Shown here: positions 11,601 to 21,533 of the stretch, in pieces
Layout of the letters: every line of letters begins with the position of its first letter
How positions within the stretch are numbered: position 1 is the stretch's first letter
Assembly: GCA_039602395.1 (NCBI GenBank)
Contig: JBCNJP010000020.1
Coordinates: 25,088,483-25,152,482, forward strand
Length of the DNA: 64,000 nt
From: Deinandra increscens subsp. villosa
Taxonomy: Eukaryota > Streptophyta > Magnoliopsida > Asterales > Asteraceae
Reading direction: 5' to 3'
Program-made: the position numbers and the translations under genes
Notes under the pieces: model-generated
The model's input: the letters and a program-made list of their open reading frames with translations, nothing else
What the model was told of the DNA's origin: nothing
The model's database searches: none

Positions 11601-11981
11601 TGGTTTTCCCAAAAGCAGAAGATTGTGGCTCTATCATCATGTGAAGCAGAGTTTATCTCAGCCACTCTTGCAGCTTGTCAAGGAATTTGGCTCACATGCT
11701 TACTTACTGAGTTAACAGGAATGGAACAGGAGAAGGTTGTGTTGTTTGTTGACAACAAATTGGCAATACAGCTTATGAAGAATCCTGTGTTTCATGGGAG
11801 GTCAAAGCACATCAACTTGAGATTTCACTTTATTAGGGAGTGTATAGAGAATGATCAGATTGAAGTGGAATTTGTTAGTGGTTCTCAACAGGTTGCAGAT
11901 GGTTTGACAAAACCATTAGGGAGAACAATGTTTGCTGACATGAAAAGGATGTTGCAAGTTCAAGATTTAAAGGAAAAATAG
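8655..11981 (+). pseudogene. copia pol remnant (protease, integrase, RT, RNase H) with in-frame stops
   Basis: Same frame as gag, no frameshift seen. Protease active-site motif LDNGAS at about 8802-8819. Integrase HHCC finger (HGRLGHLSF to CDACLAGK, about 9198-9326) and a DDE core with Asp in MDLCGP, Asp in SDRGGEF and Glu in AVERRNRT. RT has the copia YVDD box at 11028-11039. RNase H has GYSDS and LSSCEAEF. Breaks: the gag-closing TAG (8652) and further stops at 9087, 10686 and 11085. In RT motif A the catalytic aspartate position (10773-10775) reads tyrosine (LYVKTAF). The product is therefore dead on two counts: it cannot be translated whole, and its RT lacks a key metal ligand. Confidence 0.88.
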
Positions 11982-12133
11982 AATTTCTTATTGGAATGGG
12001 AGATTAATACATTAGCATATGCAAGTTCATGGAACCTCTGCTATGTGATGATATTGATCTATCATTGCATGGAAATTTCTAATTTCCTGATGAGAAAACT
12101 GAAGAATGGAAGTGTTGGAATTAAGGAGGTGTT

Positions 12134-12390
12134 TGTTAGAAAGTTAATTCCAAATTTAGCAACTAGCTAAATGTTCAGGGACTGAATGTGACAAATAATT
12201 AGATTAGTTTGTTAAGTTTGTTTATTACCGTTGTTTAGAGATTAGGTCACTGGTTCTATATAAAGATGAGCCGGGTTAGTTGTTAGGTTGTTGTATTAGC
12301 TTATCTACTTCCATAATCAATAAAAATTAGTTAGTTTTCTCCTTCGATTGTTCATGTGGATTCAATCTCAGATACATAATTTAGCTTTGA
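12134..12390 (+). repeat. 3' LTR of copia element
   Basis: Matches 7318-7574 except for four substitutions. It is preceded by a purine-rich AATTAAGGAGGTG tract (about 12118-12131) that would serve as the polypurine tract. Confidence 0.92.
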
Positions 12391-12703
12391 CATAGTCCAC
12401 GGCCAAGGTCAAGAAACACAAACTGCAAAACAAACTGCAGTATACTTGGAATATGTGGTGACAATATACAAACAAACCAACCTAGTAAAATCTCACTTAT
12501 AGCAAAGCTATTTGTGACTCCTCCGAGTGAGACTCTCATCTTCAAAATATAATTTAAATTATGTAATGTTCCCTTTAGAAAAGAAAAGTTCATAAGTCAT
12601 AACCTATCATTTTCTCTTAAATAAACCAAAATTATACAATTTAATTCTAAAAAAGGGAAAGAGAAAAGATTACAAAATTAAGTTTGAAAAAACGAAGCAA
12701 ACC

Positions 12704-15700
12704 TCAAAGTTCAACTTTGGCAGATTTTGACTTCTTCCACCATTTCTGCAACTTAAAAGCCATTTTAGTTGCATGTTTCTTTGTTGCTTCACCAACATTT
12801 CTTATCCCCTTTGTGATCTTTTGCTTCCAGTCCACTTTCTTGCTATTGCTTTCTTTTTCCCTCAATATCTTTCCCTGTTCAGCTCACACAAACCAAATGT
12901 TCACTTATTGGTAAGTTCGCTTATAGATTAAAAAAACACAAACAAACATACCCCCAGCTAAACCTCAAGTAATGAGCTTTTGGAACAGCCCTAGACCGGT
13001 CTAAAAGCTCAGATGGTTAATATGAAGTCTTTTAAGTAAAATCTCATTGTACTTTCCCTTTGGTCGTCATATTTTCAATAGTAAGTTTGAATAATTAAAA
13101 CGTATGTTTTTTGTGCCGTTTGGGTCGATATGTGGAATTGCCAAGACAAAAAATCATCTTTTAGTGACTCGTATGTACAACAAGAAGTACAATGCCTATG
13201 ACAAGACAAAAGTGAAAGTATGTTTGTATTTTGTGGAAACCCCCCCATTTTCATATGAACTACTTTCATAAATCCACCCATTCAAGAGAAAATTGGTTGA
13301 AATTGCCAGATTCCTAAATTCGTACCAAATTTGAGGGGAGTGATTGTTCTTCATCATCATCATCGTCAGCATCTTCATCATCAAAGCCTTTTCCACTCAT
13401 TAATTCTTCCCTTGAATACATTTTCATGCCAGGTGCTCCTGGCATACCCTGCATTGATTTCATCATCTTTTCCATTTCAGCCTCTTTTGCCGACTTTGGG
13501 ACAAAAATTTCCCCAGGTTCTCGACCCTGAATTTTACATGATATATAAGTAAATAAATACAACTTTTAACTGAACAGAATATCAAGCATTAAAGTAAGGT
13601 AATTTGGTAACTTGTAGAAATTCAAAATAAATTAAAGAAACAAAAATATTATGTTAATTAGAAGTGTATGAAGTTCATTTAACTGATTTAAATTGGTTGT
13701 AAACAACTACACACTAAGGTCAAGAACCAAAACTTAGATTTTCCCATTAATTTATGTTTTTTTGTTTATGTTTTAGCATTCACAATGGGTTCTCCCATCT
13801 TCATCTTTAAAATTTTAAGTTTTCCATCATTTTAATCTCAAATAGAATCTCTCTATCTCAAAGATTTAGAGCTTTATAAATATTTCTTCTCTAATTATAG
13901 TGGTGTTCACTATTCATCCATCCCCATAAATTTTGTGAGCGTATAAGAAAAAGAAAATAATAATACAAGTGTTCGTGAGTGGAATGAAGAATGGGATTTG
14001 GTAGGTTAAATAAAAATTAAAGATAAATTTAATGAAATGTGATATTTAGTTTACTTATAAAGATGGAGATGGAGATGCTACTGTGAATGCTAATATAAAG
14101 ATTTTGCTACAGATAAACATACACCCTTGTTTGTACCTCAAGTATGAAAGAAAGAGAAAGAAATAATAAAAAAACAAAATATGGAGATAGAGATGGGGAA
14201 TGGGATGCGGGAGGTTAAACAAAATTTAGAGATAAATTTAAGGAAAGATGAATTTTTAGAGATGGATATGGAGACTCCATATAAGAGTACTATATAATGG
14301 AAAATTCATACATAACTCAAGTGAAACAAATTGCATCACTTTTTTTAGAAGAGCTCAACTCTTACACCACCCTCTAATACTACTCCTAAATTTACACATT
14401 TTATCCAACATGAGACTAGAACCCTCAACCAGTTGGGGAGGGGCATAGTTCCCACACACCTTGATATCGCTGGCGCTGGACCACATGCGCTTTGGTAAGA
14501 TGCATTACTTTAACAACTCGTCAGCATTTTGTATTGTTCCACATCATTAAGGAAAGATGAATTTTTAGAGATGGATATGGAGACTCCATATAAGAGTACT
14601 ATATAATGGAAAATTCATACATAACTCAAGTGAAACAAATTGCATCACTTTTTTTAGAAGAGCTCAACTCTTACACCACCCTCTAATACTACTCCTAAAT
14701 TTACACATTTTATCCAACATGAGACTAGAACCCTCAACCAGTTGGGGAGGGGCATAGTTCCCACACACCTTGATATCGCTGGCGCTGGACCACATGCGCT
14801 TTGGTAAGATGCATTACTTTAACAACTCGTCAGCATTTTGTATTGTTCCACATCATTAAGGGGTGTTTGAGATTGCTTGTTTAAGCAACTTATCTGCTTA
14901 TTATGTTTTTTAACAGTAGAAAAACACTTCCGAGTGTTGGAATAAACAAGGGTGTATGTTTATCTGCTTATATTAATTAGAGGTGGGGGGGGGGGGGGGG
15001 GGAGAGAGAGTTTTTTTAGATTACTTTCAAATTACAAGTTTATCCTTAGCAGAAATAAGTTGTATGGCATTTGCTCATTCAATATACATGGGGCTTTAGA
15101 TAACTGCAAGGGGACGACATTTCAACGATTAATCATGCCCTACTATTCATGGAACTTGCGACAAGTTCTATGTCTAGATGTCCAAAAACTGCAATATTTT
15201 TCTTTTTTCTTTTTAGAAAGTTTTGAGATTCCAACAACCATTTGCTACCCACAAAAACGTTGTGATACTCATTTAGAGCTACAAGATTTCCATATTCTAT
15301 CATTATTAAAGAACATTTAGACATGAGACAAATAGTCAAACCACTTTCCTTAATTCTAGTCTAACATTGTGATTGTCATGGAATGAGGAGCATCTTTGTA
15401 TTATGGAAAAAAATTACCTTTGGAACTGGTGGTGGCTTGGTACTACATGCGTTTGTGGTATCTTTGCAAAGGAAATTAACCAAAGAACCCAACGTAGGCT
15501 TCTTTTTGTAAATATACTCTGCAACATCCGTGTCATAGTATCCTATAACCTAAAACAACAACAAATTATTAGAAATTATATTTATATCATCTTAGAGAAG
15601 ATTACAACTCGAAAAGGGAAACACACACGACTTCAAGTCATCAAGAACACAAGAGGAGGGGTAAGGTTATAATTTAAATAACTTGTGCTTATGAACAGAA

Positions 15701-17087
15701 CCAGATAATCAACTTATTGAAAACAACTTATTTACCATAAGGGTAGACCTAGACTTGTAATTTTGAATCCAATAGGAATAATCAGTTTGAAATAAGCAAT
15801 ATCAAACTGTTTATCAAAACAACTTATTTCACCTTCACCCCGAAATAAGTAGATAAGGATAAGGATGTTTTTATTATCCAAACACTCTAAAGCACTTGGC
15901 TGTTTTTTTTAAAAACGAAATTAAGCAAATATGTTGTTTAAATAAGCTAATTCCAAACACCCCCTAAATTTTGAAATTCAATCTAAGCTTCCTGATCAGA
16001 AAAAATAACAAACAGGGGAGTATAATGTAACAAATTGATACCTCTTGACAAGCTCGTTCGATGGTTTTGCATTCTGAACCACATTGTCCTTCAGAATCTT
16101 GTTCAACAAGCTGCGAGTGGACCAAATCAAAAGATAAGATACCAAACAAAGAATCAAACAAAGGTCTATTTGTTTGTACTTTATACCAATTTCCATCTAC
16201 AATTACATATATGATCTATCATACCTCACCAAACAAGTGATATCCAGAAAATGGAAAACAGTCTTTAAAACATACATATAATATTCTCATGTTGCATTAT
16301 GCAACCACTGGGACAAGATCAATGCTATGCTTTTATACCATTTTATTCCATAGTCTTCTCAATTTTGAAAGTCCATATTCAGTTCTATTAGCATCATATA
16401 AGCTGGACCGCGAATTGAATTGTCGAATGCCATCAATTATCAATATTTATCGAATGACATAATTTACCAAAGTGAAATCATCTATCTTATTAATTAAACC
16501 CTAATCACTTTCCAGTTTTCCATACTTTGTGATTAACAGGAAACAATAATTGAAATCAGGTGAACAATTACCTCCAATCTATCTCCCTGCTCAACGATAT
16601 CAACTTTCAGGATCCAATCAGCTTCTTGCTTCTTCAAATTGCATACATTCTCCGAGATTTCAATTACATCATACTCTGAGATCTGATACGGAATTGACAA
16701 ACAACAATCACATAGACACACAAATACTAGCAGAATCCACATGCTAGATGTTCAATCCTCCATTACCACAATGAAAACCGTTCTCAACTGATAACGTGAC
16801 AATTAGCTCACCGATGAATCGTCGAACTATAAACAACTTTGATTTTTTTAAAAGAAAAACGGATAGAAAATTACCTTTTTCGGAGAAATCTTAGCTTGTT
16901 TGTCACGAACTTGTTCGTATAATTCCTTCGCGAGTATCTCGCATACTTGACATTTGATGAAAGGTATATCATCTTTCCGAGCAACTCCAACTGGTTTTGA
17001 ACAATTCGAGATTTGTATCCATGATGAACATAACAATAAACTAAGAAACAATGAGTTAAAAATCACTTTTCGATCGATTTCCACCAT
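12704..17087 (-). CDS. saposin-like MIR-interacting (canopy/MSAP-type) ER protein
   Basis: Six exons, all phase 0: 16875-17087, 16572-16682, 16042-16110, 15418-15549, 13326-13526, 12704-12874, giving 298 residues. The start at 17087 gives a signal peptide (VIFNSLFLSLLLCSSW, residues 8-23). Then come the conserved cysteines of a saposin-B-like fold (C46 and C49 in IKCQVCEIL, later NVC, GQCGSEC, RACQE, FLCKD, NACS), a PVPKGREPGE linker, an acidic run (DDEDADDDDDEE) and a basic Trp-containing tail ending SAKVEL. Family assignment (TLR4-regulator/MIR-interacting MSAP, like Arabidopsis At1g42480) is from remembered sequence similarity. The function in plants is poorly known; a secretory-pathway chaperone role is inferred from animal canopy proteins. 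The 1.9-kb intron 13527-15417 is swollen by a 309-bp tandem duplication. Confidence 0.82.
14240..14857. repeat. 309-bp tandem duplication inside an intron
   Basis: Two consecutive copies (14240-14548 and 14549-14857), starting AAGGAAAGATGAATTTTTAG and effectively identical. Each copy contains one SINE-like segment, so the SINE was inserted before the duplication. Located in the fifth intron of the saposin-like gene. Confidence 0.9.
14344..14500 (-). mobile_element. short tRNA-derived SINE (duplicated at about 14653-14809)
   Basis: On the minus strand a box-A-like TGGTCCAGCGCC and a box-B-like GGTTCTAGTCTC are spaced as in tRNA genes, and the 3' end is an A run. Flanks TGCATCACTTT and TGCATTACTTT look like an 11-bp target duplication with one mismatch. 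The family name is not known to me. Confidence 0.55.
14985..15002. repeat. G homopolymer of 18 followed by GA repeat
   Basis: Eighteen consecutive G on the plus strand, then AGAGAGAG. It lies in an intron. Length is likely to be unreliable in the assembly. Confidence 0.9.
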
Positions 17088-17426
17088 TACTGCGTGTGTT
17101 TGTGTGTGTGGAAAGATCAAGAGAGTTGCAGTAGCAGCAAGATACTGCCCGTTGGGGAGTCTTGGATCTTGGTATAATTATTTGGACGAAATTGCCATCA
17201 GAGACTAGTACACGTGTTTCCTTGCTTCTGATTGGGTAATATGAGCCACGGTGTACCGTCCACGTAATCACAACCAATAGAATGCGTTTGATAAGTCAAT
17301 GTTCTCATTTAACACGTGTTTACCGGTAATAATTATTTCTCTACGGTAAAAATATTTTCGGGGAAAAAATATAACAATAAAAAGTAAAAGAGGGGTTTGT
17401 AATTTCACATCGTAACTATATATTTA

Positions 17427-17801
17427 GGTCGTCTTTGTCGCGTCATAAGCTAACTTATAAGCTAACTTTTTGACGTTACCAAACAGTTTTTTTAAAAAAG
17501 CAATTAAAAAAAAACTTCGTTTGGTAATGTCAAAAAAACTAGCTTATAAGCTAGCTTTTGAAAAACTAGTTGGAGTAGCGTTTCAACTAACTTTTATAAT
17601 ATTTTCAGTTGTACCCTTCCATAACTTATTTATATATTATTTTTAAATTTTAATTTATTTATATACATGTACTTTTATGTCATTTTACATTTTCCAGCTA
17701 GTTTATCAGTTAATTTTTATCAAACGTTATTTTTTATGAGCTAGCTTATAATTTATCAGCTAGCAGCTAGTTTTTCAGCTAATGCGACAAACACATCCTC
17801 A
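17427..17801. mobile_element. MITE-like element
   Basis: The ends are imperfect inverted repeats: TCTTTGTCGCGTCATAAGCT on the left and AGCTAATGCGACAAACACAT on the right. The interior is AT-rich with repeated AGCTAGCTTATAAGCTAG phrases. No coding content and no clear target duplication. Confidence 0.5.
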
Positions 17802-19695
17802 AAACTACATTCAATTAGAAAAAAACTTCCAAGAATTATAAGTCGAGCTTTTTAAAATTAAGGGTTGTGATAATTTTCACCTAAAAAACAGTTCTATATT
17901 TTTAATAAATAAACTCATCATAATCTCTCTCTAATTGTGAGGTACTTATTAATTTTAAGAGTAAATTATGGGAATGTCCCTATGGTTTGTCCAAATTTTA
18001 AAAGTTACGGCTATAGTCTAAATATTTGTATTTTTGTAACACATTTAGTCTATGACGCTAACTGTTAGTCAGTCTAAAATGATAATTATACCCTTACCAT
18101 TTTATTTAAAAAACAAATTCAATAGTAGCATGGATGGCGGCGACGACGACGATGGTGGTGGTGGCAACGACAATTAAGGGTGAGCGGGAAACGAGTTTTA
18201 CCTTGTAGACCCGGTAAACCCGACATACCCGACCTTTAAAGACCTTGTTTTTAGTATACGGGTCAGTTGCCAGGTTTTGAAAATAATGTTAATCGAGTAA
18301 GGGTCGGATATGGGTTTTGACGGGCAAAACCCGTTTCGTGTGTTTGATACATAAATTGAGACTACACCATACGCAATTTATGACATTAATAAAAATAATT
18401 GGGTGAATAAACTAGAACAGAACTAAAAATTTTATAATAAAAAAAATCAGCACAGATATGTTTCTGTTGTGTGAAATGCAAAACATTTTCGGATTTGATG
18501 ATGCATTTAAAATATAAGCATATAACTTTGAAAAATATATTCCTATTGATTTACGAATTACATGATTCCTCGAGATTTTTAATTGAACTATTCGACTTGA
18601 ACTATTTGAGTTACCTCTAAGTGTTAGATAGCGATGTTAAGTAGTTTGATATTTTTGTCAGGGTTACTTTAAACATTTGCAAAACTAATAAACTTATTTT
18701 TTAAATAGTCAATTAATAAAGCATGGCTACTCATGATAATTCAATGGCAAAAGACACTTCATAGGTTCATCCGTGACCATACACAGTGTTAGGTAGCGTA
18801 AATATATCAATTGAGTCTATTTGATGAAAAATCCACCTTCACAAATAACTAAGTGCAAAACTTAAGGACTTCATGGATCAAACAACGACCATAAAATAAC
18901 CAATAACTAATAACTTAAAGTTTAAGATTAAATTTTCAATTAGCACTTTACAAAAGTAACTTATACAACAATCAAGTTACTTATCATCGGCTAAAGGTGA
19001 AATTATAATATTAACTTATTATAATACCAACAATTAATCTATTTTATTAAAATAATGCAATGATAATCACATGGTCAATATTAATTTGATGAATAAACAA
19101 ACAGCATTACAATCAAATAGGATTCATTGTAACAAACTTTAAAGAGTATTTGACTGATATAATAGTACCAACGTATTTAGTTTTTATTAAAATTTTAAGT
19201 GGTGGATGGTTTATATCTTAGACTAGACAAACTTATAGATGTATGATTAGATTAAAACCTAGAGTTATCAATTAACATATACTCGTCTAATTAACAATTT
19301 AACATGTAATTCAATCTCTAGGCTCATATAAATAAAAGAATCATTTAATAATTAAACACATTACGATACAATTAAGCTAAATCTTATTAATGATTTATTT
19401 TAAAAAACAAGACATCCAATGCTCTAGATTAAATTGAATTTAAAATTATACCTTTTTAGTTAAATAGCAGTATAGCACAATGTCCCTTAAAACCACCTCT
19501 ATCGGGTGCTTTTTTGCAAAACAAACATTTAGAGATCAAATAAGGAAGACAAACTTTGTGTTGGTGGAGATTTTAGTGTACAATCATATGTTGCCTTTGA
19601 AATTTTAGATGGCTCACGAACTAGCGAGGAGCCCCACTTCCTCACATCACACAAGACATCAAGTAACAATTTCAGCTCTGAGCGAGCTGTCCTAG

Positions 19696-19696
<1 letters not shown>
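17802..19696. other. intergenic AT-rich DNA, no gene seen
   Basis: Around 17960-18130 the sequence (AAATTATGGGAATGTCCCTATGG...) resembles one terminus of a MULE-type element with a GGCGGCGACGACG interior, but the opposite end was not found. The remainder, to 19696, has no recognisable coding sequence. Confidence 0.4.

Positions 19697-19738
<42 letters not shown>
19697..19738. repeat. TA microsatellite, first block
   Basis: About 20 TA units. Further TA blocks follow at about 19932-19974, 20435-20462 and 20783-20801, each separated by an inserted element. Confidence 0.92.
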
Positions 19739-19741
<3 letters not shown>

Positions 19742-19923
19742 AGAGGATCATTTGAGAACCAATTGGTTGAGAGAACTTTTAAAAACTATTTTAAGCCACT
19801 AGTTATATTTACATATTCCCCCTCCCATGAATTGTAGTGGTCCCCAACTGAAATTAGTGGTGGAGATTTAGTTCTCAAAAGTTCTCAAAAGTTCTCAAAA
19901 CAAAAAGTTCTTATTTAAACCTA

Positions 19924-19931
<8 letters not shown>
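19739..19931. mobile_element. small MITE-like insert in TA array
   Basis: A 193-bp non-TA island between two TA blocks. Ends are weak inverted repeats (GGAGAGGATCATTTGAGAAC against the complement of TTCTTATTTAAACCTAACCC). It contains three short copies of AGTTCTCAAA. Class not determined; insertion at TA suggests a Mariner/Stowaway-like element. Confidence 0.45.
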
Positions 19932-19973
<42 letters not shown>

Positions 19974-19977
<4 letters not shown>

Positions 19978-20431
19978 TAAAAGATCCGTGTAGACCCTTT
20001 ATTTTTTGTAGACCCCGTAGACCCCTTATAAAACTCAATAAAACTCATTAAAACTCACTAAAAATAAAACTCAGTTTTGTTAATTTAGTTTTTTATTTGC
20101 GATAAGCTTTTAAGAACAAAAAAAAACAATTAAAAAGAAAAGAAAAACGAAAAACATTAAAAATTGAACATTTTAAGACAATGAGTTTTAAAAATCAACG
20201 AGTTTAAAACTCAATAAACTCAATAAAACTCAGTGTTGCGTTTAAAACTCATTGTCTAAAAATGTTCAATTTTTAATGTTTTTTTGTAATTAATTAATTT
20301 ATTTTTTTGGTTCTTAAAAGCTTATCGTAATAAAAAAAAAAACCAAATTTACAACACTGAGTTTTATTTTTATTGAGTTTTATAGGGGTCTACGGGGTCT
20401 ACAAAATTTAAGGGGTTTACACGGAACCCTT

Positions 20432-20436
<5 letters not shown>
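19974..20436. mobile_element. fold-back MITE of about 463 bp inserted at TA
   Basis: Nearly the whole length is one imperfect palindrome. The left arm has CCGTGTAGACCC, GTAGACCCCGTAGACCCC, GATAAGCTTTTAAGAAC and TTGAACATTTTAAGACAATG; the right arm carries their complements in reverse order, ending GGGGTTTACACGG. Terminal TAGG...CCTA and TA flanks suit a Mariner-like or fold-back element. No coding content. Confidence 0.75.
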
Positions 20437-20462
<26 letters not shown>

Positions 20463-20465
<3 letters not shown>

Positions 20466-20782
20466 TAATCCTAATAAAACAATAAAATGTTTGCCACATG
20501 TCTTCATTTTAGAAGGTCCACATCACCACTGCCACATGTCAAATTCATAATTAATTACAAATTTAGTAAATACCAATTAAGAATAGTTACCAATTTTATT
20601 AAACATAATAAATTTCTTTAGTCAACAATTTGTCAAACATAATAAATTTCTTTAATTTAATGTTTTATCAGGAATTTACGTCAATCATAATTTTAAAATA
20701 TCTTAATCTTTTTTTTTGTTTGTATTTATTTAATATCATAAACCTAAATTCAGCCCGTGTAATACACGGGCTACTAACCTAG
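20463..20782 (+). mobile_element. non-autonomous Helitron, 320 bp
   Basis: Begins TC (20463) next to A, and ends CTAG (20779-20782) next to T, so it sits between A and T as Helitrons do. Just before the end there is a hairpin GCCCGTGT-aat-ACACGGGC, then TACTAAC and CTAG. The 5' region has TGCCACATGTC, typical of plant Helitron starts. No RepHel coding sequence, so movement would need an autonomous partner. Confidence 0.8.
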
Positions 20783-20801
20783 TATATATATATATATATA
20801 T

Positions 20802-21533
20802 TGTTTGAAATAAGAATATAATAATGAAATAAAATTGTCTTCCCTAAAGAATGAATAAAAATATGATATGACGGTTAATATGAGAAATAAAGTGACGCGT
20901 TTGAAATAAGAAGGAAGTGTCAAAGGGGTTAGAGTGTTGGAGATGACATAAGGACTAATATTTAATTTCATATAAGTTTATAATTAGAGATGTTTTTCTT
21001 TGAAAAGGAAAAACTAAAAAGAGATGGATCGTGATGTCGACTATGTTTGGAAGGCATGAATGGTTCCGAAGGGAGGGCAGGCCAAAATGCCAAATGCCAA
21101 ATGCCAATATGTCGGTAACCATGGTTAGATTTGACCAGACCAAACGTCGAGTTAACGTCCGTTGTGACGGAGGAGGAATCGCTATCATTCTTCGCGTCCA
21201 CATGTGACCAAGAGAGAATACCGTCGGTGGAGGCTAACCGCAACTCATGATTTTTATTTTTATTTATATTATTATTTCCTTGATTTTCTATTTTCTAATG
21301 TAAATGTTCATTCACAGGTGTGTGAGAGAGATAGAGAACAATATATATATATATATACACAAAAACAAAAAGAATTGCTTCGTATATAAGCCACCGAAGC
21401 TTACAGCTTTTTTATAAATGATAAGAGAGGTACAGGAGAGCTTTTAGAGAGAGAAAACAACACCTCAAACAGAAGGGAAGAGATATATATAGAGAGAGAG
21501 AGATAAAAGAAGAAGAAGAAGAAGAAGACGGCC
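20802..21533 (+). promoter_or_regulatory. upstream region and 5' UTR of the NDL gene
   Basis: No gene in this stretch. The last 110 bp before the NDL start are GA-rich (AGAGAGAGAGAG at about 21490-21502, then GAAGAAGAAG), a common plant core-promoter or leader feature. A 9-residue upstream frame (ATG at 21418, TAG at 21445) may lie in the leader. The transcription start is not determinable by eye. Confidence 0.4.

Larger units (their letters stand above)
7318..12390 (+). mobile_element. Ty1/copia LTR retrotransposon, complete in length but defective
   Basis: Element of 5073 bp bounded by two 257-bp LTRs and flanked by the 5-bp duplication CATAG (7313-7317 and 12391-12395). Order inside is gag, protease, integrase, reverse transcriptase, RNase H, which is the copia order. 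The LTRs differ at four positions (about 98.4% identity), so insertion is recent. All coding is in one frame from 7770 to 11981 but is cut by stops at 8652, 9087, 10686 and 11085. The element ends about 310 bp beyond the stop codon of the neighbouring saposin-like gene. Confidence 0.93.

Noticed and set aside
14952..15320. 122-codon frame beginning with a glycine run
   Set aside because: Intron sequence of the saposin-like gene translated through a G homopolymer.
16550..16747. Plus-strand frame over the saposin-like gene
   Set aside because: Antisense shadow of exon 2 (16572-16682).
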